Source of the DNA: Halicephalobus mephisto
Taxonomy: Eukaryota > Nematoda > Chromadorea > Rhabditida > Panagrolaimidae
Length of the DNA stretch: 64,000 nt
Direction: 5' to 3'
Assembly: GCA_009193035.1 (NCBI GenBank)
Contig: SWDT01000567.1
Coordinates: 1-64,000 of the forward strand
Shown: one piece after another, positions 47,558 to 58,977 of the stretch
Numbering within the stretch: position 1 is the stretch's first letter
Layout: each line of letters begins with the position of its first letter
Translations under genes and position numbers: made by a program
Notes under the pieces: generated by a model
Seen by the model: only the letters and a program-made list of their open reading frames with translations
What the model was told of the DNA's origin: nothing
Database searches by the model: none

Positions 47558-48551
47558 TCTTTAATAATATCGATAATTCGTCAGATTTCCAATGTTAAGA
47601 AATCACGTGAATGCAATATGCACCACAAAAATCGATTAAAATTTCAGTAATCGGACCGGGATTGCCGGGGATTTGAACGAAACTCCCGGGAGCCCAGGTT
47701 GTGATCTTCAGTTGCACGACAGTTCCTCCCCCTGAGGCACTTCCCCTGGGGCACTTTCTTCGACTTCATGTTTAATTTTTGAAAATTAATCTTATTCAAA
47801 ATTACATCATTCTAAAAAATAATGAAAAATAAAATTAAGTTTACAAAATTAAATCATTACGAAATCAGGGACCGAATGCCCTGAGGGCATCCAGTGCTTT
47901 GTGATTTTTTGTCTTTTTAAACCAGTCTGATTTTCAGTGTCTCAAAAACGACAATCAAAACTTGGAAGACTAATTTTTAAAAAAATTAAAAAATTAACGA
48001 AAGTCACAGAGGTCAAAAATCCCAGGAAGCTAAGTATACTCTAAAATTAGTTTTCACATCTTTCTAGATCAGTCTTTTCAGTTCCTAAAGTGGCAATCAG
48101 AGATTAGAAAACTGATCTAAAAGAATAAAAAATCAGAAGTCAAAAATCCCAGGGATTAAGAAAATTCTAAAATAAATTTTTGGGTTTTTCTAGACCAGTT
48201 TTTTCGGTTTCTGAAATGGCCTAAAATAACTAACAAGAAACTAAAAAAGTCACTTTAAAATTTAAAAATCATAAAGGTCGAAGATTTCAAGGGATTAAGT
48301 GGACTAAATATTTTTGTATTTTTTAATCAGTTTTTTCGGTTTCTGAAATCGTCGAAAAAAACGATTTTGGTCTGGAAGACTGGTCTAAAACCCCCAGGGA
48401 CTAAGTGCCAGAGGGAGGAGCAATCGTGCAGACGTGATCTTCGAGTCGACGGCGACCGTCGTCAAATGAATCCTTTAATCCATTTCGTAATCAATGTCCA
48501 TCAAAGTCGGTCCTTTGTTCTCAGCCAGATTTTTCCATTTTTCTTTTTCGA
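47558..48551. other. Intergenic region between convergent genes; foldback repeats
   Basis: 47915-48390 has four units of a foldback repeat (TTTTTAGACCAGTTTTTTCG, ending ACTGGTCTAAAA). A GC-rich phrase at 47720-47770 recurs inverted at 48405-48455 (AGTGCCAGAGGGAGGAGCAA and GTGATCTTCGAG). The phrase ACTGAAGATCAC superficially recalls a tRNA-Phe anticodon arm, but stems do not pair. No gene was found. Confidence 0.55.
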
Positions 48552-50681
48552 TTAATATTTCGAACTTGTTGAATCCAGAATACCCCGTTGCGGATTGACT
48601 TTCTGACGAGATCCACATTTGAGGATTTGGATAATCTCATGTGTTTCTTTGTCTTTCGTTTCCGGAAGAGCGATGTAAAGGTAAACGACGGCGACGACGG
48701 AAGGACAGACGAAGATCGGAATGAAGGTCATCGGTCCGATCAATTCGAACAACGGAATCGTCGAGAAGTTGGTCAAAACGATGAAGAAACTGTTCAAAGA
48801 AAAACAGACACAAAACATGCTGGATCTGTGCTGGAGGGGCACGATTTCGGTTCCGATGAAGTACGAAATCGGTCCGATTGCGAATCTGAAAAATTATTTT
48901 TTTTAAAATTCAAATTTTGGGGATTCTGGGACTTTTTAGAAGTCTATGGAAATTTCTGAAGTTTCCCAAAGCAATTTAGAGATTTTTGAGATCTTCCAAT
49001 TTTCAATTTCAACATAGACCTGAATTCAGAAATTTTAAAGATTCTTTAAACCTTAGGAATTCGTGTCGGGACCATTCCGTATAAATTCACTTTTTTAAAT
49101 TTTTGATGATTATTTTTATATCTTTCTAAATATGTATAAACTCAAATTTTCAGTTTCGGGTCCCGACTGGAAAAATTTTGAAATTTGCGTCGGGACCATT
49201 TCGTAGATGTTTTTAATTTTTAATCTTTTAGATAATATGGTTATTATTGGAGCTACTACAGAATCAAATAAAAGTTAAATTTTCACGTTTCAGGTCCCGA
49301 CTGGAAAAATTTTGAAATTCGCGTCGGGACCATTTCGTAGATGTTTTTAATTTTTAATCTTTTAGATAATATGATTATTTTTCAATCTCTACAGAATTAT
49401 GTACACTTTAATTTCAAATTCCTCGGTCCCGATTGGAAGAGTTTAAAAATTCGCGTCGGGACCATTTCGTAGGAAAATTCACTTTTTAATTTTAAAATTG
49501 AGTATAGCTTACCCGTAACAAGCAATATATCCTATTAATCCGGATAAAGCGATGTATTTCATCCAGCTGAATTGGTCGATGAGACAAGCCGCCGTTGTGA
49601 AGACACACAAAGCCACGACGGAGCCCGTGCCGAAGAAAATCAAAAGTGATCTTCTTCCGAAGTGCTTCAAAAACACCGTAGCCATCACACAAGACAAAGT
49701 CAAAATGATCATCATGATCGAAGACGACAATTGAGCAATGTGGTTTGGTATTCTGATGACGAGGAGGAAGTGAGTGGAGGACTGCAGAATGGGGTAGAAG
49801 GGCAGCGTCAAAGTGAGTACAGTAAACGACAAAAGTAATGCTTTTCTAAGATACGGTACTCTGACAAGATCCATCAATGATCCGTTTTCTGTCGGTTCAT
49901 TCTTCGATTCACACAAAAAATCGTCCAAAATAGCGTCGTTTTCGGGTTTTTTTCCTTGATAAAAATCCAAAGACTTCATTGCCGCTTCTCTGTCGCCTCT
50001 GGTGATCATCAGAAATTTCGGGGTTTCCGGAAGCCAAGCCAGAAATCCCAAAGCCAGGATCCCCGGGAGAACAGGAACGGACAACAACAAAGTCAATGAA
50101 TGGCCCAGGATGTGCTGGATCCCGAGGACCATTCCCAGGAGGGCCATGGCGGAGTACCCTGTGGCGAAAAGCGAACTCAAAACGCCTCTGATTGCCGTAG
50201 GGGAAGTTTCTTGAAGATACAATATAAGAACTGCATCACTCATGGGCGAAAACATCGAAGCCAGAACTCTTCCGAAAATAAGGACTTCTGGATACGGTAC
50301 CAATGTAGACATCATCTGAATCCCACAAGCGATCGTCATCATCACAGTAGACAGCAAATAAGCCGTTTTTCTGCCGTATTTGTCGGTGACGTAGGGACTG
50401 AACAGGGCCCCGAGGACCTGTCCGGCGTACCAGCAGCTGTTCACGACGCTCCTCAGAAGGGACACCTCCGAGGGCTCCAGTCCCCTCCCGCGTTCGTTGT
50501 AGGAGTCGTTCAAGTAGACATTCACTTGTTGAACAGCAGTATTCACGGATGTGTGGGTAAAAGCACTTGGAAAATTCGTGACACAAGTAAGGACACAACT
50601 TATTAAAAAAAGTTTAATGACCGTAGTTCGTCTGCAGCTGGGTTCGACGTTCGGGAAGGCATCGGCCAGTCCGTTCGACAT
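48552..50681 (-). CDS. Sugar-transporter-like MFS protein (SLC2 type)
   Basis: Two exons, 49513-50681 and 48552-48885 (1503 nt, 500 aa). The start was chosen at ATGTCGAAC because a TTTCAG acceptor lies 15 bases upstream. Twelve membrane helices are expected. Sugar-porter motifs: [10 protein letters not shown] between helices 2 and 3, [19 protein letters not shown] after helix 6, KHFGRRSLL between helices 8 and 9, and the terminal [11 protein letters not shown]. The helix-7 QQxSG motif of true glucose carriers is not visible, so the substrate is uncertain (another polyol, organic ion, or none known). The intron (48886-49512) contains an array of hairpin repeats. Plasma membrane location is expected. 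Confidence 0.88.
49060..49480. repeat. Array of hairpin repeats GGTCCCGAC...GTCGGGACC
   Basis: Four units of about 125 bp, each with GGTCCCGACTGGAAAAATTT followed by GCGTCGGGACCATTTCGTAG. The 9-bp arms are perfectly complementary. Same family as 16180-16755. It lies in the transporter intron. Confidence 0.8.
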
Positions 50682-52355
50682 TCCTCCTACAGTAGGACTG
50701 AAACAAACCATTTATCGATGATTGTAAAAGTAGTAATTTTTCATTTCTTAGGTTAGTAATTTTTCATTTTTTAGATTAGTATTTTTCGCGTCAGATCAGC
50801 CTAAAATGACAAACACGACCAGGAAGACAAATCTGAAAAGAAAAATTTCGAAATCAACAGGGATCAAGAGAAACAAGTGTCCTACAACGATTTTTCTATT
50901 TTTTAGGCCAGATTTATGCATTTTTAAAATGATAATCATAGCTAATAAAACTGATTTTTAACTATTTCGAAGTCATAGATAAAAAATACCTTACAATTAC
51001 TTTTTTACTTTTTAGGCCAGATTTGTTGATTTTTGAAATCATAAACATCACTAAAACTGATTTTAAACTATTTCGAAATCATCGATAAAAAATATTTTAC
51101 AATTACTTTTTTATTTTTTAGGCCAGATTTGTTGATTTTTGAAATCATAAATATCACTAAAACTGATTTTTAACTATTTCGAAATCATCGATAAAAAATA
51201 CCTTACAATTACTTTTTTAGACCCATTTTTCCAATTTTCAAAACAACAATCTTGATTGACATAATTTAAAAATTAATTTTTAGGTTTTTTTAAATTAAAA
51301 TTCTTTAGATTTAAAATTTAAAGAAAAATTTAAATTTTAAAAAATAAATATTTGAAGAAAAATTTAAATTTTATATTTAAAAAAAAAATTACAAAGACAA
51401 AAAATCCCAAGAATGGAATTATCGCAGTTTTTTTCGAACATCAAAACCGAAGAATGGCAAATGACCAGACATGTCCACTTTTATAGAAATCTAGATTTCA
51501 CTTCTTCGCTGATCATCAGATGACCGTAATCGAGGGGTTGGACATTTTTGTCTTTTCACGTGCCGAAAAAGGAAAACAATTGCCAAGAGATGAGTGCTGG
51601 GCTCAGAGAGGATGTTTATGCACAAGATATCTAGGTCCAATTTCGAAAATCAGGCGCGAATCAAAAAAAAAAAATTAAAAAATTAAAAAATTTAACAAAT
51701 TGTTAAAAAAAATAAATTAATTAAAAAAAGTGTTAAAAAAATTAAATAAAAAAAATTTTAAAATTCAACAAATTATTAAAAAAAATTAAATAAATAAAAT
51801 TAAAAAATTTAACAAATTGTTAAAAAAAATTAAAAAAGTTTTAAAATTTAACAAATTGTTAAAAAAAATTAAAAAAGTTTTAAAATTTAACAAATTGTTG
51901 AAAAAATTTAAAAAAATGAAAATTATTTAAAAATTTTTAATTTTTAAAAAATAAAAAATGAAAATATTGAAGATTTTTGAATTTAAAATTTCCATATTTT
52001 TATATTTTTGGATTAATTGGTCAAAATTGGATTAAGTAGTTCATCATCTGAGAATGCCCCTGGCGCATCAGTCTTAAATCAGAAACTCGGGGATTGACGT
52101 CAATCCGATTGGATTTGCAACTGAGATTTGTCATAATTGAGATTCATAATCCGTTTTCGAAGAGATAAGAAAAATATCGTCCGGGCCAAATCGGGGAATT
52201 TCGACGACATCCAGCTCCGAGAAAGTTCGATCCAACGGGTTTTGGAATATCCCGAACTTTTAAGATTAAAAAATCAAAGTTCAAATTAAATTTTATTTTC
52301 AAAATTGAAAGGCATACGGTAACATTGAGATCAAAAATATTTGTCATTGTAAATT
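50682..52355. other. Intergenic region upstream of the transporter
   Basis: 50890-51240 is a tandem repeat of about 115 bp, three units (TTTTTAGGCCAGATTTGTTG and GAAATCATCGATAAAAAATA). 51420-51660 is complex sequence with TCTATAAAAG on the minus strand near 51480, a possible TATA box for the transporter. 51660-51910 is an AT-only 40-bp repeat (AATTTAACAAATTGTTAAAA). No gene was found. Confidence 0.5.
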
Positions 52356-54636
52356 TCACCAAAAAGACCATTTTTTTTTAGGCAGAGATTTGAGTTTGCC
52401 ACTACATATACAACAGGGCATTCCCGTGGCAGTCACCATACAAGTCATTTCGTCCGTATCGTACTCATCACAATCGAGAAGTTCAATGTGCTCACATCTC
52501 GCTGAAGATTATAGATTAGTCAAATCTCCTTGACATTATTTTTTATCTTCGTCAAGGTCTCAAAGCGGTCAACATCAAAGTCAAAGTAAATCTTGCAGGT
52601 TGCTCGCAATATTCCGACAGATAAATCAACATCAAAATCGAAATAAATTCTGCAAGTTGCCTGCAAAGTTTATCCAGATAAGTCAAAATCGAATGAAATT
52701 CTGCAAATTGCATGCAATGTTCGGGTAAATAAATCAAAATTGAAGTAAATTCTGCAAATTGCATGCAATGTTTAGACACAGAAATCAAAATCGAATTAAA
52801 TTCTGCAAGTTGCATGCAATGTTCGAACAAATAAGTCAAAATCGAATGAAATTCTGCAAATTGCATGCAATGTTCGGGTAAATAAATCAAAATTGAATTA
52901 AATTCTGCAAATTGCATGCAATGTTTAGACACAAAAATCAAAATCGAATTAAATTCTGCAAGTTGCATGAAATGTTCGAACAAATAAATCAAAATTGAAG
53001 TAAATTCTGCAAGTTGCATGCAATGTTTAGACACAGAAATCAAAATTGAAATAAATTCTGCAAGTTGCATGCAATGTTCGAACAAATAAGTTAACTTCAA
53101 ACTAAATTCTGCAGTTTAATTTTAACTTTCAGATAAATCTGCCAGATATTTCAATATTCAGATTTATAAAAATCTTAAAATTGAAGTAAATTCCGCAGCT
53201 TGCATGCAACATTTAGAAGCACAAATCATTGTCAAACTAAATTATGCAGGTTGCGTGCACATTTGTCCAGATAAGTCAATATCAAATTGAACCCCGCAGA
53301 TTGCGTGCAATATTCGACTAAATTTGTCAAATATTTTAATATTTATATTTGCAAAAATTTCAAAATTAAAATAAAATTCATAATTTGATTGAAATATTCA
53401 GAAAAATTATTTCACAATTTTTCGAAAATTTGTTTTAATTTTGACCGTTTTGAAGACTTCGAGACTGGTCGTGATTAAATCGAAAACACAAACCTGTCTC
53501 GATCACGGCATTCGAAATAGACCGACGTTGAACCCGATTTTTCCTTTTTCTATTTTGTTTCTTTTCGCGAGAATTTTGCACTCGGTACAGATAGTGCGTT
53601 TCTGAACCCAGGTCAGATGTACTCATTGCACTCGGTGTTCCGTTTTCAGAAGAGATTTGTTCATTGATAAAACTTTCTAAAGATTCTCTAAGTGATCTAA
53701 AATAAGTTTTTTAAATATTTTTTAAGTTTTTTTTCACTTACAAAAGATCTTTATCCATCGATTTTTGCAAATTAACTAATCCAATAACCTTCGTCGAACA
53801 TCTATCAACAAATACTGTCAACTGGATGAAGAACAAGTAAACGAGATAAGGGATTACTGAAAACGAAACATTTCAAGTCAGAAATCATAATTTTATGGAA
53901 ATTTAAAACATTACGAAAAATCTCAACAGGAATTTTTCGAACTTTCCAATCGGGACCAAAATGGAAAATTTAGTTTTTAAATGATTTTGGAATAATTTAA
54001 ATATATAGTAGCATAAAAATTCGAAACTTAAAATTGTCGCGAAATGGTCTCGAGAGGAACTTCCAAAATTTTCCAGTTGAGACCCAAAGTAATAAAAATG
54101 AGTGTTTATTTTTGATTTTTGGGAGATTCAATAGTAATTATACTATTCTAAAAATTAAAAAAATAAATTTTTTCACGAAATGGTCTCGACGGGAATTTCT
54201 AAAAGTTTCCAATTGGGACTAAAAATTCCGAAATTTAATATAATTATCATGAAATCTTCTCAAAATCAAATAAATACTATTTTAAAAATTAAAAAAAATA
54301 AATTTTTTCACGAAATGGTCTCGACGAGAATTTCTGAAAGTTTTTAGAAATTAAAGTACTGTAAAAACACCGATTTTTGTGTAATTATTTCGTAATATTG
54401 TGACTTTCTAAATAATTTTCGAAATTTTTGAATTTATTTTTATATATAAAATTATTAATAAATAAAATTTAAAAAAAGTATTTTTTTGAAATTTTTGGAT
54501 TAATTTTCATATTTAAAATTATTAATAAATAAGGTTTAAAAAATAACAGTATCCCTTTGAAAACGGTTTTGTTTATTTTATTTAAAATTTTGCAAAAAAA
54601 GTTTAAAAATGACTCACTTCGTTGGTTGAGCAACAT
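52356..54636 (-). CDS. Small secreted precursor with polybasic site and six-Cys tail
   Basis: Four exons: 54618-54636, 53742-53856, 53494-53696 and 52356-52501 (483 nt, 160 aa). The third exon ends at a strong ACAG/GTTTGT donor. Reading through it instead gives a stop 19 codons later. The last exon follows ATCTTCAG, and phases agree at all joins. I do not recognise the family. Residues 7-22 (IPYLVYLFFIQLTVFV) form a signal peptide. A middle part of about 90 residues is followed by a highly basic stretch KKQNRKRKNRVQRR containing furin-type RxxR sites. The tail then has six cysteines: CEHIELLDC, DEMTC and GMPCCIC. This is the layout of a processed hormone or growth-factor-like precursor, or of a secreted defence peptide; both are inference. 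Intron 3 carries a large minisatellite. Confidence 0.68.
52550..53330. repeat. Minisatellite, about 57-bp units (intron of the secreted-precursor gene)
   Basis: About thirteen units of AAATTCTGCAAGTTGCATGC followed by AATGTTCGAACAAATAAATC. Higher-order alternation of unit types gives a long spurious ORF on the minus strand (52552-53100). It is the reverse-complement family of 14705-15060. Confidence 0.85.
54036..54411 (+). repeat. 376-bp duplicated segment, copy 1
   Basis: Nearly identical to 57010-57385 and of equal length. It begins TCGCGAAATGGTCTCGAGAG and ends TAATATTGTGACTTTCTAA. It contains three units of the CGAAATGGTCTCGACGAGAA hairpin-type repeat. It lies in intron 1 of the secreted-precursor gene. 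Confidence 0.8.
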
Positions 54637-56039
54637 TCCGGAATTTCACTCAAGTTTTGAAAAATTTGAAGTTTGCAATTTGAGCAAAAAAATTAAAATT
54701 TCAAAAATCTCGAATTGACGTAACTTCTGTCTGCATACCTAAAAAAATAAATATTTAAAAATGAACAAAAAGAACTCAATAAAATTTAAAGAACAAAAAA
54801 ATTATAAAATTCATAATCGGGTTTTGTTCTTTTCCAAAGGCCATTTTCGAAATAAAACAAATACGGTCATGTTTGAACCGGTTTTTCCTTTTTTTGAACT
54901 TTATCGAAAAAGTGGAACAAAAAATTGAACAATAAAAATTTTTTACGAAAAATTCCAATTAGAAAAATATCTATTTATACTCGGAATTTTCACGTTCGAG
55001 AAAAAACGTGAATCAATTCTTCAATTTACCCTCAGGAAAAATCGGGTTTTCCTACTTTAGACTTTGTTTTTCTGTCCGCAGATCTCCCATTGGCCATCAG
55101 ATCACCAGACCTTGAGCAAACAAAGATCCGACAAGAGTGACCGCACGTTGTTCACGTTCGGGTTTCGAAAACATCAATTTAAATTAAATCACTTCTGTAA
55201 TTATTTTTAATTTCAATAAATTTTACAAAAAGTTTAAAATAAAATAAATTTTATAAAACTTAAATAAATTTTACAAAAAGTTTAAAATTATATAAAATTT
55301 ACAAAAAAGTTTAAAATTAAATAAATTTTACAAAAATGTTTAAAATAAAATAAAATTTATAAAAAATTTAAAATAAAATAAAATTTATGAAAATTTTAAA
55401 AATAAAATAAAATTTATGAAAAGTTTAAAAATAAAATAAAATTTACAAAAAGTTTAAAAATAAAGTAAATAAAATAAATTTTATAAAATTTTAAAATTTA
55501 ATTTATTTTATATTCTTTAAAATTAAGCAAATTTTATAACAATTTCTGATTTAAATTAATTGTTTGATTGTTTAAAAAATTTCAAAATATGAATTTTTCG
55601 AAATTTTTGAATTAAAAAAATAAAAATTTTTTATAAAATTGCCTTGACGGGAGTTTTTAGAACTTTCCAGTTGGGATCTAAAACTATAAAAATTAACGTT
55701 TATGTAATTTAAAAAAATAAATAATAATTGAATTATTATAAAAAAGAAAAAAAAATTTTTACAAAAGTGTCTTAGAACGAAATTTCGAAAATTTCCAGTC
55801 AAGACCAAAAACTGTGTTTTTGAAAAAAATTGAATATAATTTTAGAAATTAAAATTTCCGCAAAACGGTCCCAACACGAATTTTCAGAAATTTTTAGAAG
55901 TTTTCAGAAGTTTTTAGAAATTTTCAAAAGTTTTTAGAAATGTTTAGAAGTTTTTAGAAATTTTTAAAATGGAAAGTAATCGACGTGATCGTTCTAATTT
56001 CACGTGATGATCACTCTATTATCTTACGAAAGAAATACA

Positions 56040-56463
56040 TTTATTCGAAGTGATTTTTTGAAAAAAGTTATATTTAATTTCGTAGCTTATTAAACAGATA
56101 TTGAGGATCCTTAATTCCTGCTGAACGGTTTTGTAGAACGAGAAAGTGAAATTCCATATGTCAAAAGTCGGAAAAAAATGCTTTGTTTTTTCTCGAGATT
56201 CGGCGACTCCATTTCGGAGACCTTCGTTTTTTCTTCAACTTGGGCAATTTCAACGATTATTTTTCATCATTAAGTATATCTTCCTCCTTCATTACAGCTG
56301 TTTAATTAGTTTTTCGAAAAGTAATCAAAAAAATTATAAATTTAAAAATTTTAATTATCTTGTTTCAGAAAATTGTTTATTAAAAATAAAATACAGATTC
56401 CGAATCAGGATTTTAAAAATTTTAAAATAATATAACTCATTCCAAAAGGCTATTTCGAATAAA
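56040..56463 (+). mobile_element. MITE family A, copy 4
   Basis: Bounded by TTTATTCGAA and TTCGAATAAA. A one-base deletion near 56177 relative to the other copies breaks the internal plus-strand ORF, arguing against coding function. Confidence 0.75.
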
Positions 56464-57009
56464 TTAATTTTTTTTGTAAGATGTTTTTCAAATTCAATTT
56501 TTTTAAAAATATTTTTAAATAAATCTGGAAAATTCTAAGTTACAGTACACAGGGTACATAATCCTTTATTTTTCAAAATTGATTTTTAAAAATGAAAGTA
56601 TTTATGGACGTTTTAAAAAATCTTCAAAAATAAAATTTATTTTTTAATTTTTCACATAATTTCGAAATTTACGATTTTTGCGAACTTGTGTAAACTAATT
56701 TTTAATTTATTTTGAACAATTTGGCAATTTTCCAATATTTTGAAAAAGATAGTTTTTTCAAAATCAGCAACTTATTCGCTCTCGAATTTTTACGGTCACT
56801 CGTTTTCGGACAAAAACGGGTAAGTGGAACTAAAAGAGGATTTTCAGTCACTTTTTGACTGTTTTTCCTACGAAACGGGATTACTTTATGACTAATTGCA
56901 ATACGACAAATAGATCAACTCTAATCATACTAGTATAGAATCAAAAATCAAAAAATTTTCAAAAGTCAAAAAAATTCGGAAAAATTAAAAAAATAAGAAA
57001 ATGAAAATC

Positions 57010-57385
57010 GTCGCGAAATGGTCTCGAGAGGAACTTCCAAAATTTTCCAATTGAGACCCAAAGTAATAAAAATGAGTGTTTATTTTTGATTTTTGGGAGA
57101 TTCCGTGGTAATTATACTATTCTAAAAATTAAAAAATATAAATTTTTTCACGAAATGGTCTCGACGAGAATTTCTAAAAGTTTCCAATCGGGACAAAAAA
57201 TTCCGAAAATTAGTATAATTATCATGGGATCTTCTCAAAATCAAATAAGTATTATTTTAAAAATTAAAAAAAATAATGTTTTTCACGAAATGGTCTCGAC
57301 GAGAATTTCTGAAAGTTTTTAGAAATTAAAGTACTGTAAAAACACCGATTTTTGTGTAATTATTTCGTAATATTGTGACTTTCTA
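57010..57385 (+). repeat. 376-bp duplicated segment, copy 2
   Basis: Direct-orientation partner of 54036-54411 with a few substitutions, about 3 kb away, outside any gene. Confidence 0.8.
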
Positions 57386-58374
57386 ATCAATTTTTGCGAG
57401 ATATACTCTTCTTAGATGGGTCTAGAATATTATACATCGCGATACAGGGGGTACTGAACCCTCTATCACTTCTCAAATTTGATTTTTATATATGAAACTG
57501 TATATAAAAAGCATAAAATTGAAAAAAAATATTTTTTCGAAATTTTTGGATCTATTTTTACATATAAAATCATCAATAAATAAATTTGAAAATTAAAAAA
57601 GTATTTTTTCGAAATTTTTGGATTTATTTTTACATATAAAAATCAAAAAAATCACAACAGTAACGTACTTTAAAATGAATAAATTTATTCGTATAAAAAA
57701 TTGCTATTGATTATTTAAAATGAATAAAGATCAGAAATCCACAGTAAGCTAAATGAAAAAAAAAGAAAAACACGCAAACTACAGGACAATATTAATCCAG
57801 TTTTCATGAAGCTTCGACGCCGCCCTGTTTCAGCAGCTAACTGATAAGAGGTCAAAAAAGGTCTTTTTCAAAAAAAATTTTAAAAAAAATTTAAAAAAAT
57901 TTAAAAAAAATTAAAATTTTAAAATAAAAAAAAATAAAACTTTTAAGAAATTTTAAAAAATTAATTTTAAAAAAAATTTTTAAACTTAAAAATGTTTTTA
58001 AAACATTGTAATTTTGGAAAAAATTATGCAACATTTATGTCTTTGATATTTATGGTCCAATTTCAATTAAAAAATAAAAAACAAAAATTATTTGAAATAA
58101 TTTCGAGTTTTTTAAAAACTATTTTAAATTTCAAGTTTTTATAGAATTTAAAAAATTATTTTAAATGAACTTTTATTTTTTTGCATAAAGAACTTTGAGG
58201 AAATTGTTCCCGTACCCGGGCCTCCATGGAGCAACTACAGTATCTTCAGACGAATCTCGGATTACTCTAATTAGTCACAAAAAATTATTTCTATAACTTT
58301 AAAAAAACTAAAATCGAAAATTTTGTATTTTTAAATTTGAAAAATATTTTTAAAAATAAAATATCCAAGTTCAA

Positions 58375-58595
58375 AGATTCAGAATATCCAGATTTTTATA
58401 ACTAATAATTTTTCTGAATTCAGAATATCCAGATTCTAAAAACTAATAATTTTTTCTGGATTCAAAATATCCAGATTTTTATAACTAATGATTTTTTTCG
58501 AATTCAGAATATCTAAATTCTGAAAACTAATAATTTTTTTCTGGATTCAGAATATCCAGATTTTTATAACTAATAATTTTTCCTGAATTCAAAAT
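58375..58595. repeat. Tandem repeat AATATCCAGATTTTTATAAC
   Basis: Five units of about 50 bp in which a TTCAGAATATCCAGATTTT phrase alternates with CTAATAATTTTTCTG. Confidence 0.7.
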
Positions 58596-58977
58596 TGGAA
58601 CATGTCTGAACTACGAAGATCAAAAAAACGGGTTTAGTTTGTTCAAATCCTCATCTTTTTTACTTTTGTAAATATGTGATCTCACTGTAGATTTGTTCTT
58701 ATTTTAGATTTTTTACAAAAAAATGCACGAACGAAATGGGAGATTTTTAATCATTTCAAATAAAAAACGTGTTACTGAAATGTTCTTTGTTTCGATTGAG
58801 AAACAAATCTATCGTTCGTCGCTTACCGTAATTTGATCCGAAGTAACGAAATTTCTCACTTGTCCAGCGAAGGAACGCGTTTACGAGGTTTAGATTACTT
58901 AAATTTCTATTCTTCTTCAAGTGTCAATCTTGAATCACCGACTTCTCAGTCTTTAAAATTTCCGTCAAATAATAAAT

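Larger units (their letters stand above)
54637..58977. other. 4.3-kb intergenic region, repeats only
   Basis: It lies between a minus-strand gene and the ShKT gene. 55200-55480 is an AT-only 30-bp repeat (AAATTTACAAAAAGTTTAAA). 55870-55970 is a TTTTTAGAAGTTTTCAGAAG repeat. 56040-56463 is a MITE and 57010-57385 a duplication. 58375-58595 is a five-unit repeat (AATATCCAGATTTTTATAAC). Short complex stretches at 55020-55160, 56750-56940 and 58740-58930 may be regulatory. I found no exon with supported splice sites. Confidence 0.55.

Noticed and set aside
47640..47770. tRNA-Phe-like phrase ACTGAAGATCAC with a GTTCAAATCC-like loop on the minus strand
   Set aside because: The anticodon stem has two mismatches, the T stem does not pair, and the phrase is part of a repeat also seen at 48405-48455.
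52552..53100. 182-codon repetitive ORF on the minus strand
   Set aside because: It is simply the 57-bp minisatellite read in frame (57 is divisible by three) and lies inside an intron.
53435..53493. Exon 3 of the secreted-precursor gene read through to its own stop
   Set aside because: Possible as an alternative form, but the ACAG/GTTTGT donor is strong and the downstream Cys-rich exon joins in phase.
48552..54636. Operon of the transporter and the secreted-precursor gene (same strand)
   Set aside because: The genes are about 1.7 kb apart with repeats between, far more than the roughly 100 bp typical of nematode operons.
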